Source: an uncultured Clostridium sp. (GTDB taxonomy: Bacteria > Bacillota > Clostridia > TANB77 > CAG-508). From it: DNA of 64,000 nt. A program made the translations under genes and the position numbers. The notes beneath the pieces are model-generated. The model did no database searches and was not told the DNA's origin. It saw only the letters and a list, made by a program, of their open reading frames with translations. Where the stretch lies: contig CANSPP010000001.1 in assembly GCA_947648905.1 (NCBI GenBank), forward strand, positions 122,230 through 186,229, read 5' to 3'. Of this stretch, positions 10,413 through 20,180 are shown in pieces (position 1 is the stretch's first letter; every line of letters begins with the position of its first letter).

Positions 10413-11765
10413 TTATTGTTTTCCATCAATGATGATGTTTTTCACACTATCCACAATTAGCTTTGTATTATTTTTTTCTTTTACTTCTTTTTCAATTTTT
10501 TTACATCCATGCATAACTGTTGAGTGATCTCTTCCTCCAAAGTCTACTCCTATCTGTGGATAAGACATATTTGCAATTTCTCTACAAAGGTACATTGCAA
10601 TTTGTCTTGGAAATGCGATATCATTTGATCTTTTATTTCCTGATAAATCTTCTTTACTAATACTGAAATATTTTGCAACAGTTTCCTTTATAAAGTCACA
10701 AGATATTACTTTTTCATTTTCATACTTAAATTCATTAATTATATTTTCTGCTAACTCAATAGTAATTGGACTATGTGTAAGTGAAGCTCTAGCAACTATT
10801 TTGTTGAAAACTCCCTCTAACTCTCTAATGTTTGAATCTATTTTATTAGCTATATTTGAAAGTATAAAGTCTTCTATAATGATATTTTCGTCTTGAGCTT
10901 TTTTTCTTAAAATAGCTAAACGGGTTTCGTAATCGGGACAAGAAATATCTGCCAATAGCCCCCATTCAAATCTAGATTTCAATCTATCTTCTAAGAATTG
11001 AATATCTCTTGGTGGTTTATCACTAGATAGTATAATTTGCTTACCTTCTTCATATAGTGCGTTAAATGTGTGGAAAAATTCTTCTTGAACTCTTTCTTTT
11101 CCAGCAATAAATTGAATATCATCTATTAATAAAACATCAATACTTCTATATTTGTTTCTAAAAAATTCATTTTTATTATCTTTTATTGCATTGATTAATT
11201 GATTAGTAAATTTTTCAGATGTAACATATAAAACATTTGCATTTCTGTTATTTTCAAGAATTCTATTTCCAATTGCATGCATTAAGTGAGTTTTGCCTAA
11301 ACCTACGCCTCCGTAAAGGAAAAGCGGATTGTAAGAGTTTGAAGGCTCATTTCCAACGGCTAAAGCAGCAGCATGTGCAAATCTATTATTATTTCCGACA
11401 ACGAAGGTCTCGAATGTGTATTTTGGATTTAAAGTAGATTTGTTAGATTCGATTTCTGCTGAAGAAACATTTGAATCGTTAATTATTACTTCATTTTCTT
11501 CGGAATTGTTTTCTTTTGAAACATCGACAACAGAAAAAGTCCATTCTTTGTTTGTAATGTATCGTAAAGTATTAAAAACAAGACTTCTATATTTGTTTTC
11601 GATAAAATCCTGTTGAAATTCAGAATTAGCTGTAAAAACTATGTGATTACCTTCTATACTTCTAATATCTAATGGCAAAATCCAAGTTTCATAAGATATT
11701 TGAGTTAGTTCAGGCTTTAAAACTTCTTTTATTTTAGCAACCAATTCTTCTTTATCGATAGCCAT
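10413..11765 (-). CDS. dnaA: Chromosomal replication initiator DnaA
   Basis: 450 aa, full length. It binds DnaA boxes and melts the origin. Seen in order: N-terminal helicase-interaction domain; AAA+ module with Walker A GGVGLGKTHLMHAIGN and Walker B VLLIDDIQFIAGKE; C-terminal DNA-binding domain with the signature GGRDHSTVMHGCKKIE. The start ATG has AAAGGATG upstream. The gene lies next to the DnaA-box-rich intergenic region on each side. Confidence 0.98.
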   Translation of the reverse strand: MAIDKEELVAKIKEVLKPELTQISYETWILPLDIRSIEGNHIVFTANSEFQQDFIENKYRSLVFNTLRYITNKEWTFSVVDVSKENNSEENEVIINDSNVSSAEIESNKSTLNPKYTFETFVVGNNNRFAHAAALAVGNEPSNSYNPLFLYGGVGLGKTHLMHAIGNRILENNRNANVLYVTSEKFTNQLINAIKDNKNEFFRNKYRSIDVLLIDDIQFIAGKERVQEEFFHTFNALYEEGKQIILSSDKPPRDIQFLEDRLKSRFEWGLLADISCPDYETRLAILRKKAQDENIIIEDFILSNIANKIDSNIRELEGVFNKIVARASLTHSPITIELAENIINEFKYENEKVISCDFIKETVAKYFSISKEDLSGNKRSNDIAFPRQIAMYLCREIANMSYPQIGVDFGGRDHSTVMHGCKKIEKEVKEKNNTKLIVDSVKNIIIDGKQ

Positions 11766-12168
11766 TCATATCATCCTTTCTTAAATTAAGTTATCCACAA
11801 AGTTATCCACAACTGTTGATAACTTTGTAATATTTATGTAAAAAAGAAACAAACTTATACGAACAAAAATTTAAGTATTACCAATAAAAAGCTTAATTAT
11901 TTTTTACTTTCACATAATAACAAATTTATACACAAGAAGTCAATAAAATTGTGGAAAAAAATTTTTTTCTGTGGATAATTTGAAAAAAAACTGTGGAAAA
12001 CCTAATAAATATTACAAACATATTACAAAACCTTGAAAAAATTTTATAAAAATCACTTGACATATATAGGCTTTTTGGAGTATAATCGATATACTTGTTA
12101 TTTTGTAAAAAAATAATTTCCAAACAAAATGGAATTTTATAAATAAAATCAATAGGAGGTGCTAAAGA
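11766..12168. other. oriC: Origin of replication (oriC) between dnaA and rpmH
   Basis: Divergent genes flank this 403 bp segment. Perfect DnaA boxes TTATCCACA are at 11791-11799 and 11803-11811. Related boxes are at 11814-11822 (TGTTGATAA), 11926-11934 (TTATACACA) and 11970-11978 (TGTGGATAA). The rest is A/T-rich and could be the unwinding element. Gene orientation switches across this point, as expected at an origin. Location is seen; activity is inferred from the arrangement. Confidence 0.85.
12057..12086 (+). promoter_or_regulatory. rpmH operon promoter
   Basis: TTGACA (12057-12062), 18 nt and TATAAT (12081-12086) lie about 80 nt upstream of rpmH: perfect -35 and -10 hexamers. Confidence 0.85.
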
Positions 12169-12303
12169 ATGAAAAGAACATTCCAACCAAAAAACAGACA
12201 AGAAAAAAAAGAACACGGATTTATGAAAAGAATGAAAACAAGAGCAGGAAGAAACGTACTAAAAGCAAGAAGAGCAAAAGGTAGAAAAAAATTAAGTGCT
12301 TAA
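12169..12303 (+). CDS. rpmH: 50S ribosomal protein L34
   Basis: 44 aa, the usual length. The sequence opens [11 protein letters not shown] and ends with the basic [14 protein letters not shown] tail of L34, a structural protein of the large ribosomal subunit. The ribosome binding site AGGAGG lies 9 nt upstream. It is the first gene of the rpmH-rnpA-yidD-yidC-jag cluster, driven by the strong promoter at 12057. Confidence 0.97.
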   Translation: MKRTFQPKNRQEKKEHGFMKRMKTRAGRNVLKARRAKGRKKLSA

Positions 12304-12336
12304 TTAAATTATGTTTTATGGATAAAAAATTCGTAA

Positions 12337-12365
12337 AAAAAGGGTCGCATAACAGCGAGCCTTTT
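12337..12365 (+). terminator. Hairpin after rpmH (attenuator or weak terminator)
   Basis: AAAAAGGGTCGC and GCGAGCCTTTT can pair with one mismatch around an ATAACA loop. It probably lowers read-through from rpmH into rnpA, which needs far less expression. Confidence 0.5.
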
Positions 12366-12431
12366 AATACATAATTTAACTAAAAATAACATTTTTTCAT
12401 TAAAAAGCCTTAAAAGAAGGGAAAAAGAATA

Positions 12432-12785
12432 ATGAAAAAAACAAAAATGTTAAAGAAAAATTATGAATTTAAAAATGTATTAACAAAAGGGGCATACTAT
12501 TCAGGAAACTGTATCGAAGCGTTTATAAAAACAAATAAAGAAAAAGATATAAATCTTTTAGGGATAGCAATAAGTGTAAAAATAGCAAAAGCAACAAAAA
12601 GAAATAAAATAAAAAGATTAATAAGGGAAAACTATAAAAATTATGAGAATTGCTTAAAAACAGGAGAAAGTATAGTGTTTCTATGGAAAAAGAAAGTTAA
12701 TACAGATCAAGCAACTTTTGAAAACATAAAAAAAGATATGAACAAAATCTTTAGTAAAGCAAAACTTTTTGTAGAGGAAGAATAA
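12432..12785 (+). CDS. rnpA: Ribonuclease P protein component
   Basis: 117 aa, normal length. It is the protein cofactor of RNase P, which trims tRNA 5' ends. The basic RNR-type motif [14 protein letters not shown] (near residue 60) and the opening [13 protein letters not shown] are typical. AGAAGGGAAAAAGAATA precedes the ATG. Its last base is shared with the yidD start (TAATG). Confidence 0.95.
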   Translation: MKKTKMLKKNYEFKNVLTKGAYYSGNCIEAFIKTNKEKDINLLGIAISVKIAKATKRNKIKRLIRENYKNYENCLKTGESIVFLWKKKVNTDQATFENIKKDMNKIFSKAKLFVEEE

Positions 12786-13003
12786 TGAAAAAATTACTTA
12801 TATGGCTAATTACGCAATATCAGAAACACATTTCAAAATGGCTTAAAAGTAAAAATATAAATTGTAAATTCTATCCTAGTTGTTCAGAATACACCAAACA
12901 AGCAATAGAAAAATATGGTGTGATAAAAGGCTTAGGACTAGGGATATTTAGAATTATAAGATGTAATCCTTTTTCAAAAGGTGGATATGATCCATTAAAA
13001 TAG
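12785..13003 (+). CDS. yidD: Membrane protein insertion efficiency factor YidD
   Basis: 72 aa. The family signature [19 protein letters not shown] and the C-terminal [13 protein letters not shown] are clear. It is a small amphipathic membrane-associated protein that helps YidC-dependent insertion. It overlaps rnpA by one base and precedes yidC. Confidence 0.95.
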   Translation: MKKLLIWLITQYQKHISKWLKSKNINCKFYPSCSEYTKQAIEKYGVIKGLGLGIFRIIRCNPFSKGGYDPLK

Positions 13004-13021
13004 AAACAAGGAGGAAAATGA

Positions 13022-13915
13022 ATGTTTCAATTATTTGCAAACATATTTGGTTATTTACTACAATTACTTTATACACTAGTAAATAACTATGGATTAGCGA
13101 TAATAATATTTACAGTAGTAATAAAACTACTATTATTACCACTATCAATAAAACAACAAAAAACAATGAAAAAAAGTGCTGAATTACAAGAAAAAATGAA
13201 AGTAATTCAGTTCAAATATAAAAATGATCCAGAAAAAATGAATCAAGAAATAATGGAATTATATAAAACGGAAAAAATGAATCCGTTTAGTGGATGTTTA
13301 ACAGCAATAATTCAAATGATATTATTACTATCAATTTTCTACTTGGTAAGAAGTCCATTAACATTTATGGAAAAAATGCCACAAGACACTATAAATACAT
13401 ATGTACAACAATTAAAAGAGGCAGAAAAACCAGTAAGTGAAGTATATCCAGAAATAGATTTAATTAGAGAATATGAATTCTTAAAAGAAAAAAATCCAGA
13501 AGACGGAAATCTAGAAAAAATGAATATTCAAATGAATTTATTTGGATTAGACTTAAGTAAAATACCACAACAAAATATGTCAGACTATACAGTATATATA
13601 ATTCCTGTACTATACATATTATCATCATTTATTTCTATAAGACTAACAACAGCAATGCAACAAAAACAACAGAAATCTGCTAAGAAAGAAGAACCAATAA
13701 TAGATGGAGAAACAGGAAAAGAGTTAGTACCACAGGAAGAAAACGAAATGGATACAGTTATGCAAACAAATAAGATGATGTCTTGGATGATGCCAATACT
13801 ATCTATTTCAATAGCATTTGTAGCACCATTAGGATTAGCATTATATTGGCTAATGAATAATATTCTAATGATAATAGAGAGAATAGTTTTAGATAAAGTG
13901 ATAAAAGAAGCCTAA
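13022..13915 (+). CDS. yidC: Membrane protein insertase YidC/OxaA
   Basis: 297 aa. Hydrophobic segments are seen near residues 10-45, 95-110, 185-205 and 250-285. The conserved opening LLYTLVNNYGLAIIIFTVVIK and the cytoplasmic coiled region (QQKTMKKSAELQEKM) are typical of the Oxa1/YidC core. There is no large periplasmic domain, as is normal in Gram-positives. A lysine/glutamate-rich insert (about residues 218-240) precedes the last two helices. It has AGGAGG upstream. Confidence 0.95.
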   Translation: MFQLFANIFGYLLQLLYTLVNNYGLAIIIFTVVIKLLLLPLSIKQQKTMKKSAELQEKMKVIQFKYKNDPEKMNQEIMELYKTEKMNPFSGCLTAIIQMILLLSIFYLVRSPLTFMEKMPQDTINTYVQQLKEAEKPVSEVYPEIDLIREYEFLKEKNPEDGNLEKMNIQMNLFGLDLSKIPQQNMSDYTVYIIPVLYILSSFISIRLTTAMQQKQQKSAKKEEPIIDGETGKELVPQEENEMDTVMQTNKMMSWMMPILSISIAFVAPLGLALYWLMNNILMIIERIVLDKVIKEA

Positions 13916-13930
13916 AGGGGGTACCATTTA

Positions 13931-14632
13931 ATGGCAAAAAGTATTATTTCAGAAGGAAAAACAACAAATGAAGCAATAGAAAATGGGCTAAAACAATTAA
14001 AAGTTTCTAAAAAAATGGTAGATATAAAAGTTTTAGAAAATGAAGAAAAGCGTAGCTTTTTCAGTATTTTAGCACCAAGAGTTGTAAAAGTAGAATTAAC
14101 AGTAAAAGAAGGAATAAAAGAAAGACAAAAAGAAGCAATAGCACCAAAAAAAGAAATAATTTTAACACAAGAGGAACTAGAAAAAGCAGTAGAAAATGTA
14201 GAAAAATTTTTAAAAGAATTAAAACAAGAATTACCAGAAGATACAGAATACAGCATAGAAAAAACAGAAAAAGGGCTTGAAGTAAGCTTAAACAGCAAAG
14301 ATTTAGGATATTTAATTGGATATAGGGGAGAAACTTTATATGCAATGCAAAGTATATTATCAGCAATTGCAAGCAAAGGTAACCAAAACAGAGTAAGAGT
14401 AATATTAGATATCGAAGGATATAAAGCAAAAAGAGAAAAAACACTAGAAGATTTAGCTGAGAAAGTAGCGAAAACAGTAATAAGAACAAGAAAACCAGTT
14501 AAATTAGAGCCAATGCAAGCATATGAAAGAAAAATAATACACAGTAAATTGCAAGAAAATCCTAAAATAGAGACTATAAGCGAAGGACAAGAGCCAAATA
14601 GAAGAATAGTGATATCACTAAAAAATAATTAA
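13931..14632 (+). CDS. jag: RNA-binding protein Jag/KhpB
   Basis: 233 aa with three parts: an N-terminal Jag domain (about 1-50, EGKTTNEAIENGLKQL), a KH domain (YLIGYRGETLYAMQSI, near 137) and a C-terminal R3H domain (RKIIHSKLQENPKIET). KhpB proteins bind RNA and influence cell division and envelope synthesis. Usual neighbour of yidC. Confidence 0.93.
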   Translation: MAKSIISEGKTTNEAIENGLKQLKVSKKMVDIKVLENEEKRSFFSILAPRVVKVELTVKEGIKERQKEAIAPKKEIILTQEELEKAVENVEKFLKELKQELPEDTEYSIEKTEKGLEVSLNSKDLGYLIGYRGETLYAMQSILSAIASKGNQNRVRVILDIEGYKAKREKTLEDLAEKVAKTVIRTRKPVKLEPMQAYERKIIHSKLQENPKIETISEGQEPNRRIVISLKNN

Positions 14633-14648
14633 ATAAATAAAATCGGAG

Positions 14649-14701
14649 GTCAAAGGTCGGATTTTACAGTAATAATGTAAATTCTATCTTTGACTTTTTT
14701 T
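14649..14701 (+). terminator. Terminator between jag and mnmE
   Basis: GTCAAAG (14649-14655) pairs with CTTTGAC (14688-14694), with an inner stem GATTTTACA/TGTAAATTC and a following T-run. It ends the rpmH-jag transcript in part; mnmE follows 20 bp later. Confidence 0.75.
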
Positions 14702-14720
14702 ATATAGAAAGGAGAGAAAA

Positions 14721-16095
14721 ATGGAAAAAACAATTGCGTCAATCTCTACGGCTCCTCGGAATTGGAGGAATTGGAATAATAAGAATGAGTGGAGAAAAAT
14801 GTTTCGAAATATTAGAAAAAATGTTTGAACAAAAAAATAAACAACCAATAGAAGAAATAAAAGGATATAGCATAAAATACGGAAATATAGTGGAAAACGG
14901 AGTGGTTGTAGATGAGGTGCTAGTATCATATTTTAAAGCACCTAAAAGTTATACAACAGAGAATATGTGCGAAATTAACTCACATGGTGGAAATATAATT
15001 GTAAAAAAAATCTTAGAATTATGTTTAAAAAATGGAGCTGAATTGGCAGAACCAGGTGAATTTACTAAAAGAGCATTTTTAAATGGAAGAATAGACTTGT
15101 TACAAGCGGAATCTGTAATAGATGTAATTAATGCGAAATCTGAAAAAGAAGCAAAAACTGGAATAAAGCAATTAGAAGGATTTCTATCAAAAGAAATAGC
15201 TGATATAAAACAAGAAATAATGGATGTTATGATAAACATAGAAGTTGCAATTGACTATCCAGAGTATGATGTAGACGATGTTACAAACAATCAAATAAAA
15301 GAAATGCTAGAAAAAACAGAAGCTAAATTAAAGAAGTTAGAAAAGAGCTTTGATAATGGTAAAATAATAAAAGAGGGAATAAAAACAGCTATTATAGGAA
15401 GGCCAAACGCAGGAAAATCATCACTATTAAACGCTATTTTAAAGGAAAATAGGGCAATAGTTACAGAATATGAAGGAACTACAAGGGATACTATCGAAGA
15501 ATTTGTAAATATAAATGGTATTCCACTAAAGTTAATAGATACAGCAGGGATAAGAGAAACATCAGATGAAGTAGAGAAAATAGGAGTTGCCAAATCAAGG
15601 GAAATAGCCGAAACAGCGGATTTAGTAATAGCTTTATTTGATAGTTCAAAAGACTTAACAGATGAAGATTTGGAAATATTAGAATTAGCTAAAAGCAAGA
15701 AATCCGTAATAATATTAAATAAAATAGATTTAGAGACAAAAATAAATGAAGAAACTCCTGAATTAAAAGCAGCAAGTGATTGCATAATTAAAATTTCAGC
15801 TTTAAATAAAATAGGAATTGAAAAATTATATGACGAAATTACAAATTTATTTAATTTAAATGAAATAAATTTGGATAATGAAATAGTAATTACGAATATC
15901 AGACATAAAAATTTAATAACAAAAGCAATTGAAAATGTAAAAAAGACAAAAGAGACAATTGAAAATCAAATGCCATTAGATATTATAGCTATTTTTATAA
16001 AAGACATTTTAGAGGATTTAGGAAATATAACAGGAGAAGTTGTAACTGAAGATATAATTGACGAAATTTTTGCTAAGTTTTGTTTAGGAAAATAA
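14721..16095 (+). CDS. mnmE: tRNA modification GTPase MnmE, requires +1 frameshift at codon 13
   Basis: MnmE with MnmG installs (carboxymethyl)aminomethyl groups on U34 of tRNAs. The start is ATG 14721, with AAAGGAGAG 5 nt upstream. The zero frame gives MEKTIASISTAP, the usual MnmE N-terminus, and then meets CGG at 14757-14759. Reading on in zero frame gives TGA at 14826 after 35 codons. Skipping C14757 gives GIGGIGIIRMSGEK, the conserved continuation, and then an intact protein of 457 aa: G1 GRPNAGKSSLLN, G3 DTAGIRE, G4 NKID, and the C-terminal CLGK ending. A start at TTG 14734 in the downstream frame would lose the conserved N-terminus and has no ribosome binding site. Function is certain; the frameshift is strongly suggested by sequence. 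Confidence 0.93.
14757..14759 (+). other. +1 frameshift site 1 (CCU-CGG-A in mnmE)
   Basis: Zero-frame codons GCU CCU CGG AAU; +1 reading CCU (C) GGA AUU. The protein homology changes frame exactly here: Pro then Gly, as MnmE proteins have at this point. Confidence 0.85.
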
Positions 16096-16322
16096 CACAA
16101 AATAGACGCACGAAAATCAAAAATAAAAGGTTTTTATACACAAACAATGTAATTTTACATTTGAAACGCAAAAATTGAAATATGACGATTTTGAAAATAA
16201 ATAAAAGTAAAAAGGGTATTTTGGTAAAGAAAAGAATAATTTTTAGCAAACAAACAGATAAAAGCGAACAAAAAACACACATTTACATAAATCAAAACAA
16301 GTACTATTAGTTCTAGTTGAAC

Positions 16323-16341
16323 TTTCGACAAAATTCGACAA
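16323..16341. promoter_or_regulatory. Paired Spo0A-box-like sites
   Basis: TTTCGACAAAATTCGACAA is identical to 4651-4669 and reads as two tandem TTGTCGAA boxes on the minus strand. No clear promoter lies next to it. Its position about 5 kb from oriC may matter, because Spo0A is known to act at the Bacillus origin. Confidence 0.4.
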
Positions 16342-16527
16342 ATCGAACAAAACAACTGATACTCTAAGAATTGTGGAGATGATTTGAACAATGAAACTCT
16401 GGAACTAAAATGTAAACATTTATTTTGTAGAAAAACAAACGGTATTTTTTGTTTCATATGGAAGTGGAACATTTCTGTGGAACATTGGGTATATATTAAA
16501 ACAAGAAAAATAAATTATACAAAAATT

Positions 16528-16556
16528 GTGCTAGAAAGGTCCGTCCCCAATGGCAC
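16528..16556. repeat. Dispersed GGGACG-type palindromic element
   Basis: GTGC at the left and GGCAC at the right bracket AAAGGTCCGTCCCCAAT. It belongs to the same family as 5283, 42266, 51628 and 58291. Confidence 0.5.
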
Positions 16557-16587
16557 GCGTGTGTAAAAATTAGAAAGGAAGAATAAA

Positions 16588-18483
16588 ATGGAATTAGGAA
16601 AAGGAGAATATTTTGCAGGAGATTATGATGTTGCAGTAATTGGTGCGGGACACGCAGGATGTGAAGCAGGTCTTGCAGCAGCAAGATTAGGAATGAAAAC
16701 ACTTATCTTTTCAATAAGTTTAGAGGCAATAGCAAATATGCCTTGTAATCCGCATATAGGCGGGAGTTCAAAAGGACATTTAGTAAGAGAAATTGATGCT
16801 TTAGGCGGAGAGATGGGAAAAAATATTGATAAAACGATGATTCAGATAAAGATGCTTAATACTTCAAAAGGACCAGCTGTACATTCGTTAAGAGCTCAAG
16901 CTGATAGAAAAAAATATCAAGCAGAAATGAAACATACTTTAGAGAAACAAGAAAACTTAGAAGTAAAACAGGGAGAAATTGTGGATATCATACTTGAAAA
17001 TGGACAAGTTAAGGCAATTAAAACTGATTTAGGAGCAATTTATAATGTTAAGACTGTAATAGTTGCTACAGGAACATATTTAAAAGGCAAAATTTTCATA
17101 GGGGAGTATTCAAAAGAAAGTGGACCAGATGGAGTAGCTGCAGCTAATAAGTTATCTGGGGCTCTAAAAAGAATGGGAATTGAGTTAATTAGATTTAAAA
17201 CAGGTACTCCTGCAAGAATAAATAGAAGAAGTATTGATTTTAGTAAAATGGAAGTGCAAAAAGGAGACCAAGGAATAGAGGCATTTTCTTTTGAAAACGA
17301 ACCTAAGGATTTTGAACAAGTAGATTGTTATTTAACATATACAAACGAGGAAACACACAGAATAATTAGAGAAAACTTGCAAAGGTCACCATTATATGCA
17401 GGTATGATAGAAGGTACAGGGCCTAGATATTGCCCTTCTATAGAAGATAAAGTAGTAAGATTTAGCGATAAACCACGTCATCAAGCTTTTGTAGAGCCAG
17501 TAGGATTAGATACAGAAGAAATGTATATACAAGGAATAAGTTCTTCGTTACCAGAAGATGTGCAAATAGCTTTATATCATACAATTCCAGGACTTGAAAA
17601 AGCTGAGTTTACAAGACCCGCATATGCGATAGAATATGATTGTATAGACCCATCAAACTTAAAATTATCATTAGAATATAAAGGAATAAGTGGATTGTTT
17701 ATGGCAGGGCAAATAAATGGAACTTCTGGATATGAAGAAGCGGCTTGCCAAGGTTTAATTGCAGGAATAAATAGCGCAAGAAAAATAAAAGGAGAAGAAC
17801 CAATTATTTTAGATAGAACACAGGGCTATATAGGTGTTTTAATTGATGATATTGTTACAAAAGGAACAAATGAACCATATAGAATGATGACTTCTAGAGC
17901 GGAATATAGGTTATTACTAAGACAAGACAATGCGGATTTAAGATTAACTCCAATAGGATACAAAGTAGGACTTATATCAGAAGAAAGATACAAAAAGTTC
18001 GAAACAAAAAGAAAGAATATAGAGAAAGAAATAGAAAGATTAAAAGAATTAACAGTAAAACCAACAAAAGAAGTAAATGAATTATTAAAAAACAACGGAA
18101 CATCAGAACTTACAACAGGTACAAAAATGGCGGAATTGCTAAAAAGAACAGAATTAACATATGACAAATTGTCACAAATAGATAGTGAAAGACCAATGCT
18201 TACAAAACAAGAGAAAGAAGAAGTAGAAATACAATTAAAATATGAAGGATATATCAAATTACAAGAAGGTCAAGTTGAAAAATTTAAGAATTTAGAAACA
18301 AAAATGTTATCAGAAGAACTAGACTATGATGAAATAAAAGGGATTAGTCTAGAAGGAAGACAAAAATTGAACAAGTTTAAGCCACGTTCAATAGGACAAG
18401 CTTCTAGAATATCAGGGGTTTCGCCTGCTGATATATCAGTACTATTAGTATATTTAAAACAAATGAAAGGAAATTCAAAATAA
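16588..18483 (+). CDS. mnmG: tRNA uridine 5-carboxymethylaminomethyl modification enzyme MnmG
   Basis: 631 aa, full length. The N-terminal FAD-binding motif [19 protein letters not shown] is intact, followed by [21 protein letters not shown]. The C-terminal helical domain that binds MnmE ends [16 protein letters not shown]. It is the partner of MnmE in U34 modification. AGAAAGGAAG precedes the ATG. Its stop is one base from the start of rsmG. Confidence 0.97.
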   Translation: MELGKGEYFAGDYDVAVIGAGHAGCEAGLAAARLGMKTLIFSISLEAIANMPCNPHIGGSSKGHLVREIDALGGEMGKNIDKTMIQIKMLNTSKGPAVHSLRAQADRKKYQAEMKHTLEKQENLEVKQGEIVDIILENGQVKAIKTDLGAIYNVKTVIVATGTYLKGKIFIGEYSKESGPDGVAAANKLSGALKRMGIELIRFKTGTPARINRRSIDFSKMEVQKGDQGIEAFSFENEPKDFEQVDCYLTYTNEETHRIIRENLQRSPLYAGMIEGTGPRYCPSIEDKVVRFSDKPRHQAFVEPVGLDTEEMYIQGISSSLPEDVQIALYHTIPGLEKAEFTRPAYAIEYDCIDPSNLKLSLEYKGISGLFMAGQINGTSGYEEAACQGLIAGINSARKIKGEEPIILDRTQGYIGVLIDDIVTKGTNEPYRMMTSRAEYRLLLRQDNADLRLTPIGYKVGLISEERYKKFETKRKNIEKEIERLKELTVKPTKEVNELLKNNGTSELTTGTKMAELLKRTELTYDKLSQIDSERPMLTKQEKEEVEIQLKYEGYIKLQEGQVEKFKNLETKMLSEELDYDEIKGISLEGRQKLNKFKPRSIGQASRISGVSPADISVLLVYLKQMKGNSK

Positions 18484-18484
18484 A

Positions 18485-19207
18485 ATGGAAATAGAAAAAT
18501 TTGAAGAAATTTTAAAAACTTATTTGAAAAAGATAGATATAGAGTTGTCAAAAAAACAAATAGAACAATTTTATACATATATGAACTTGTTATTAGAATG
18601 GAATGAAAAAATAAACTTAACAGCGATAACAGAGCCAGAAGAAGTAATATTAAAACATTTTGTAGATTCATTAACAATATCAGCATATATAAAAAAAGGC
18701 TCAAAGTTGGTAGATATGGGAACGGGGGCAGGATTTCCCGGAATACCACTTAAAATTTTAAGAGATGATATAGAAATAACATTAGTGGATTCTTTAAACA
18801 AAAGGATAAATTTCTTAAATGAAGTTATTAAAGAATTGGAATTAAGAGAAATATCAACAGTACACGCAAGAGCAGAAGAATTTGGTCAAAATAAAAAATA
18901 TAGAGAAAAGTTTGATATAGCAACATCAAGAGCAGTAGCAAATCTTTCAACACTATCTGAATATTTAGTACCACTAGTAAAGCTAGAAGGAAAGATAATA
19001 TGTATGAAAGGTTCAGAAGTAAAAGAAGAAGTAGAAAATGCCAAAAATGCAATTAAAATTCTTGGTGGAAAAATGGAAAAGGAAGAAAGCTTTAACCTAC
19101 CAAATAGTGATATGAAAAGAAATTTAGTAATAATAAAAAAGATAAAAAATACACCTGCGAAATATCCTAGAAAGCCTGGAACTCCAGCAAAAGAACCTAT
19201 AAAATAA
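18485..19207 (+). CDS. rsmG: 16S rRNA (guanine527-N7)-methyltransferase RsmG
   Basis: 240 aa. The SAM-binding motif DMGTGAGFPGIPLKI (near residue 78), LLLEWNEKINLTAIT at the N-terminal side and ATSRAVANLSTLSEY are family hallmarks. It methylates G527 of 16S rRNA. The lysine/proline-rich tail (KYPRKPGTPAKEP) is typical. It is followed by a strong terminator. Confidence 0.96.
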   Translation: MEIEKFEEILKTYLKKIDIELSKKQIEQFYTYMNLLLEWNEKINLTAITEPEEVILKHFVDSLTISAYIKKGSKLVDMGTGAGFPGIPLKILRDDIEITLVDSLNKRINFLNEVIKELELREISTVHARAEEFGQNKKYREKFDIATSRAVANLSTLSEYLVPLVKLEGKIICMKGSEVKEEVENAKNAIKILGGKMEKEESFNLPNSDMKRNLVIIKKIKNTPAKYPRKPGTPAKEPIK

Positions 19208-19230
19208 AAATACAAAAAAGTTAGAAAAAA

Positions 19231-19266
19231 AGTCAATAAATTTCACGAAATTTATTGACTTTTTTA
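19231..19266 (+). terminator. Terminator after rsmG
   Basis: AGTCAATAAATTT (19231-19243) and AAATTTATTGACT (19248-19260) form a perfect 13-bp stem with a CACG loop, followed by TTTTT. The right arm also supplies the -35 of the parA promoter. Confidence 0.85.
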
Positions 19267-19283
19267 TTATATTTATATATTAT
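19255..19283 (+). promoter_or_regulatory. parA promoter overlapping the rsmG terminator
   Basis: TTGACT (19255-19260), 17 nt and TATTAT (19278-19283). The -35 lies in the terminator stem. Confidence 0.5.
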
Positions 19284-19346
19284 AGTAGTAGAGAATGAAG
19301 AAACTAATTAGTAAATATTAACTAAAACAAAATGGAGGCAATTAAA

Positions 19347-20135
19347 TTGGGAAAAATAATATCAGTAGCAAATCAAAAAGGTGGAGTAGGAAAGACAACA
19401 ACAACAGTTAACTTAGGAACTATACTAGCAAAAAAAGGTAAAAAAGTATTGTTAATAGATGCAGATCCACAAGGAAATGCAACAAGCGGACTAGGAGTAG
19501 AAAAAGAAGTAGAAAACACAACATATGATATATTAGTAAATGACACAACAATGGAAGAAACAATACAAGACTCATCAATAAAAAACTTAAAAGTATGCCC
19601 GGCAAATATGAACCTAGCAGGAGCAGAAGTAGAGCTAGTTTCAATGATGTCAAGAGAACAAAGATTAAAGTCAAAATTGGACGAAATAAAAGACAAATTT
19701 GATTATATCCTAATAGATTGTCCACCATCATTAGGACTAATAACACTAAACTCATTTACAGCATCAGATAGTGTGCTAATACCAGTACAATGTGAATACT
19801 TTGCATTAGAAGGATTAGGACAACTACTAAATACAATAGAAAGAGTAAAAAAATATCTAAACAAAGAAATACAAATAGAAGGTGCATTACTGACAATGTA
19901 TGACGCAAGAACAAACCTTTCAAACCAAGTAGTAAAAGAAGTAAAAAAATATTTTAATGATAAAGTATACAAGACAGTAATACCAAGAAACGTTAGACTA
20001 AGCGAAGCACCAAGTTATGGAATGCCAATAACCGAATATGACGCGCGTTCAAAAGGTGCAAAAAGCTATGTTAAATTTGCAAGAGAATTCTTAAAAGAAA
20101 ATGACGAAGAAAGAAAAGCAAAGCATATGGTATAG
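19347..20135 (+). CDS. parA: Chromosome partitioning ATPase ParA/Soj
   Basis: 262 aa from TTG 19347. This start is chosen because GGAGG (19334-19338) lies 8 nt upstream and the product then begins MGKIISVANQKGGVGKTTT, the normal ParA N-terminus; the ATG at 19332 contains the ribosome binding site itself. The deviant Walker A KGGVGKTT and YILIDCPPSLG are clear. ParA works with ParB in origin segregation and, in Firmicutes, modulates DnaA. Confidence 0.96.
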   Translation: MGKIISVANQKGGVGKTTTTVNLGTILAKKGKKVLLIDADPQGNATSGLGVEKEVENTTYDILVNDTTMEETIQDSSIKNLKVCPANMNLAGAEVELVSMMSREQRLKSKLDEIKDKFDYILIDCPPSLGLITLNSFTASDSVLIPVQCEYFALEGLGQLLNTIERVKKYLNKEIQIEGALLTMYDARTNLSNQVVKEVKKYFNDKVYKTVIPRNVRLSEAPSYGMPITEYDARSKGAKSYVKFAREFLKENDEERKAKHMV

Positions 20136-20180
20136 GGAACCATTAAACAAGTAAAATAAATAATTTAAGGGGGAATAACA

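Larger units (their letters stand above)
16096..16587. other. mnmE-mnmG intergenic region
   Basis: 492 bp. No convincing gene: a 60-codon open stretch at 16384 has no ribosome binding site and no recognisable content. The region holds a paired Spo0A-like site (16323-16341) and a GGGACG-type palindrome (16528-16556). Gene density elsewhere in this operon is high, so this gap is unusual. Confidence 0.6.

Noticed and set aside
14734..14757. TTG start for mnmE in the downstream frame
   Set aside because: It has no ribosome binding site at proper spacing, would replace the conserved MnmE N-terminus by an unrelated peptide, and ignores the ATG at 14721, which has AGGAGAG upstream and encodes the correct N-terminus.
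16384..16566. A 60-codon open stretch upstream of mnmG
   Set aside because: No ribosome binding site, no recognisable composition, and it runs through the GGGACG palindrome.
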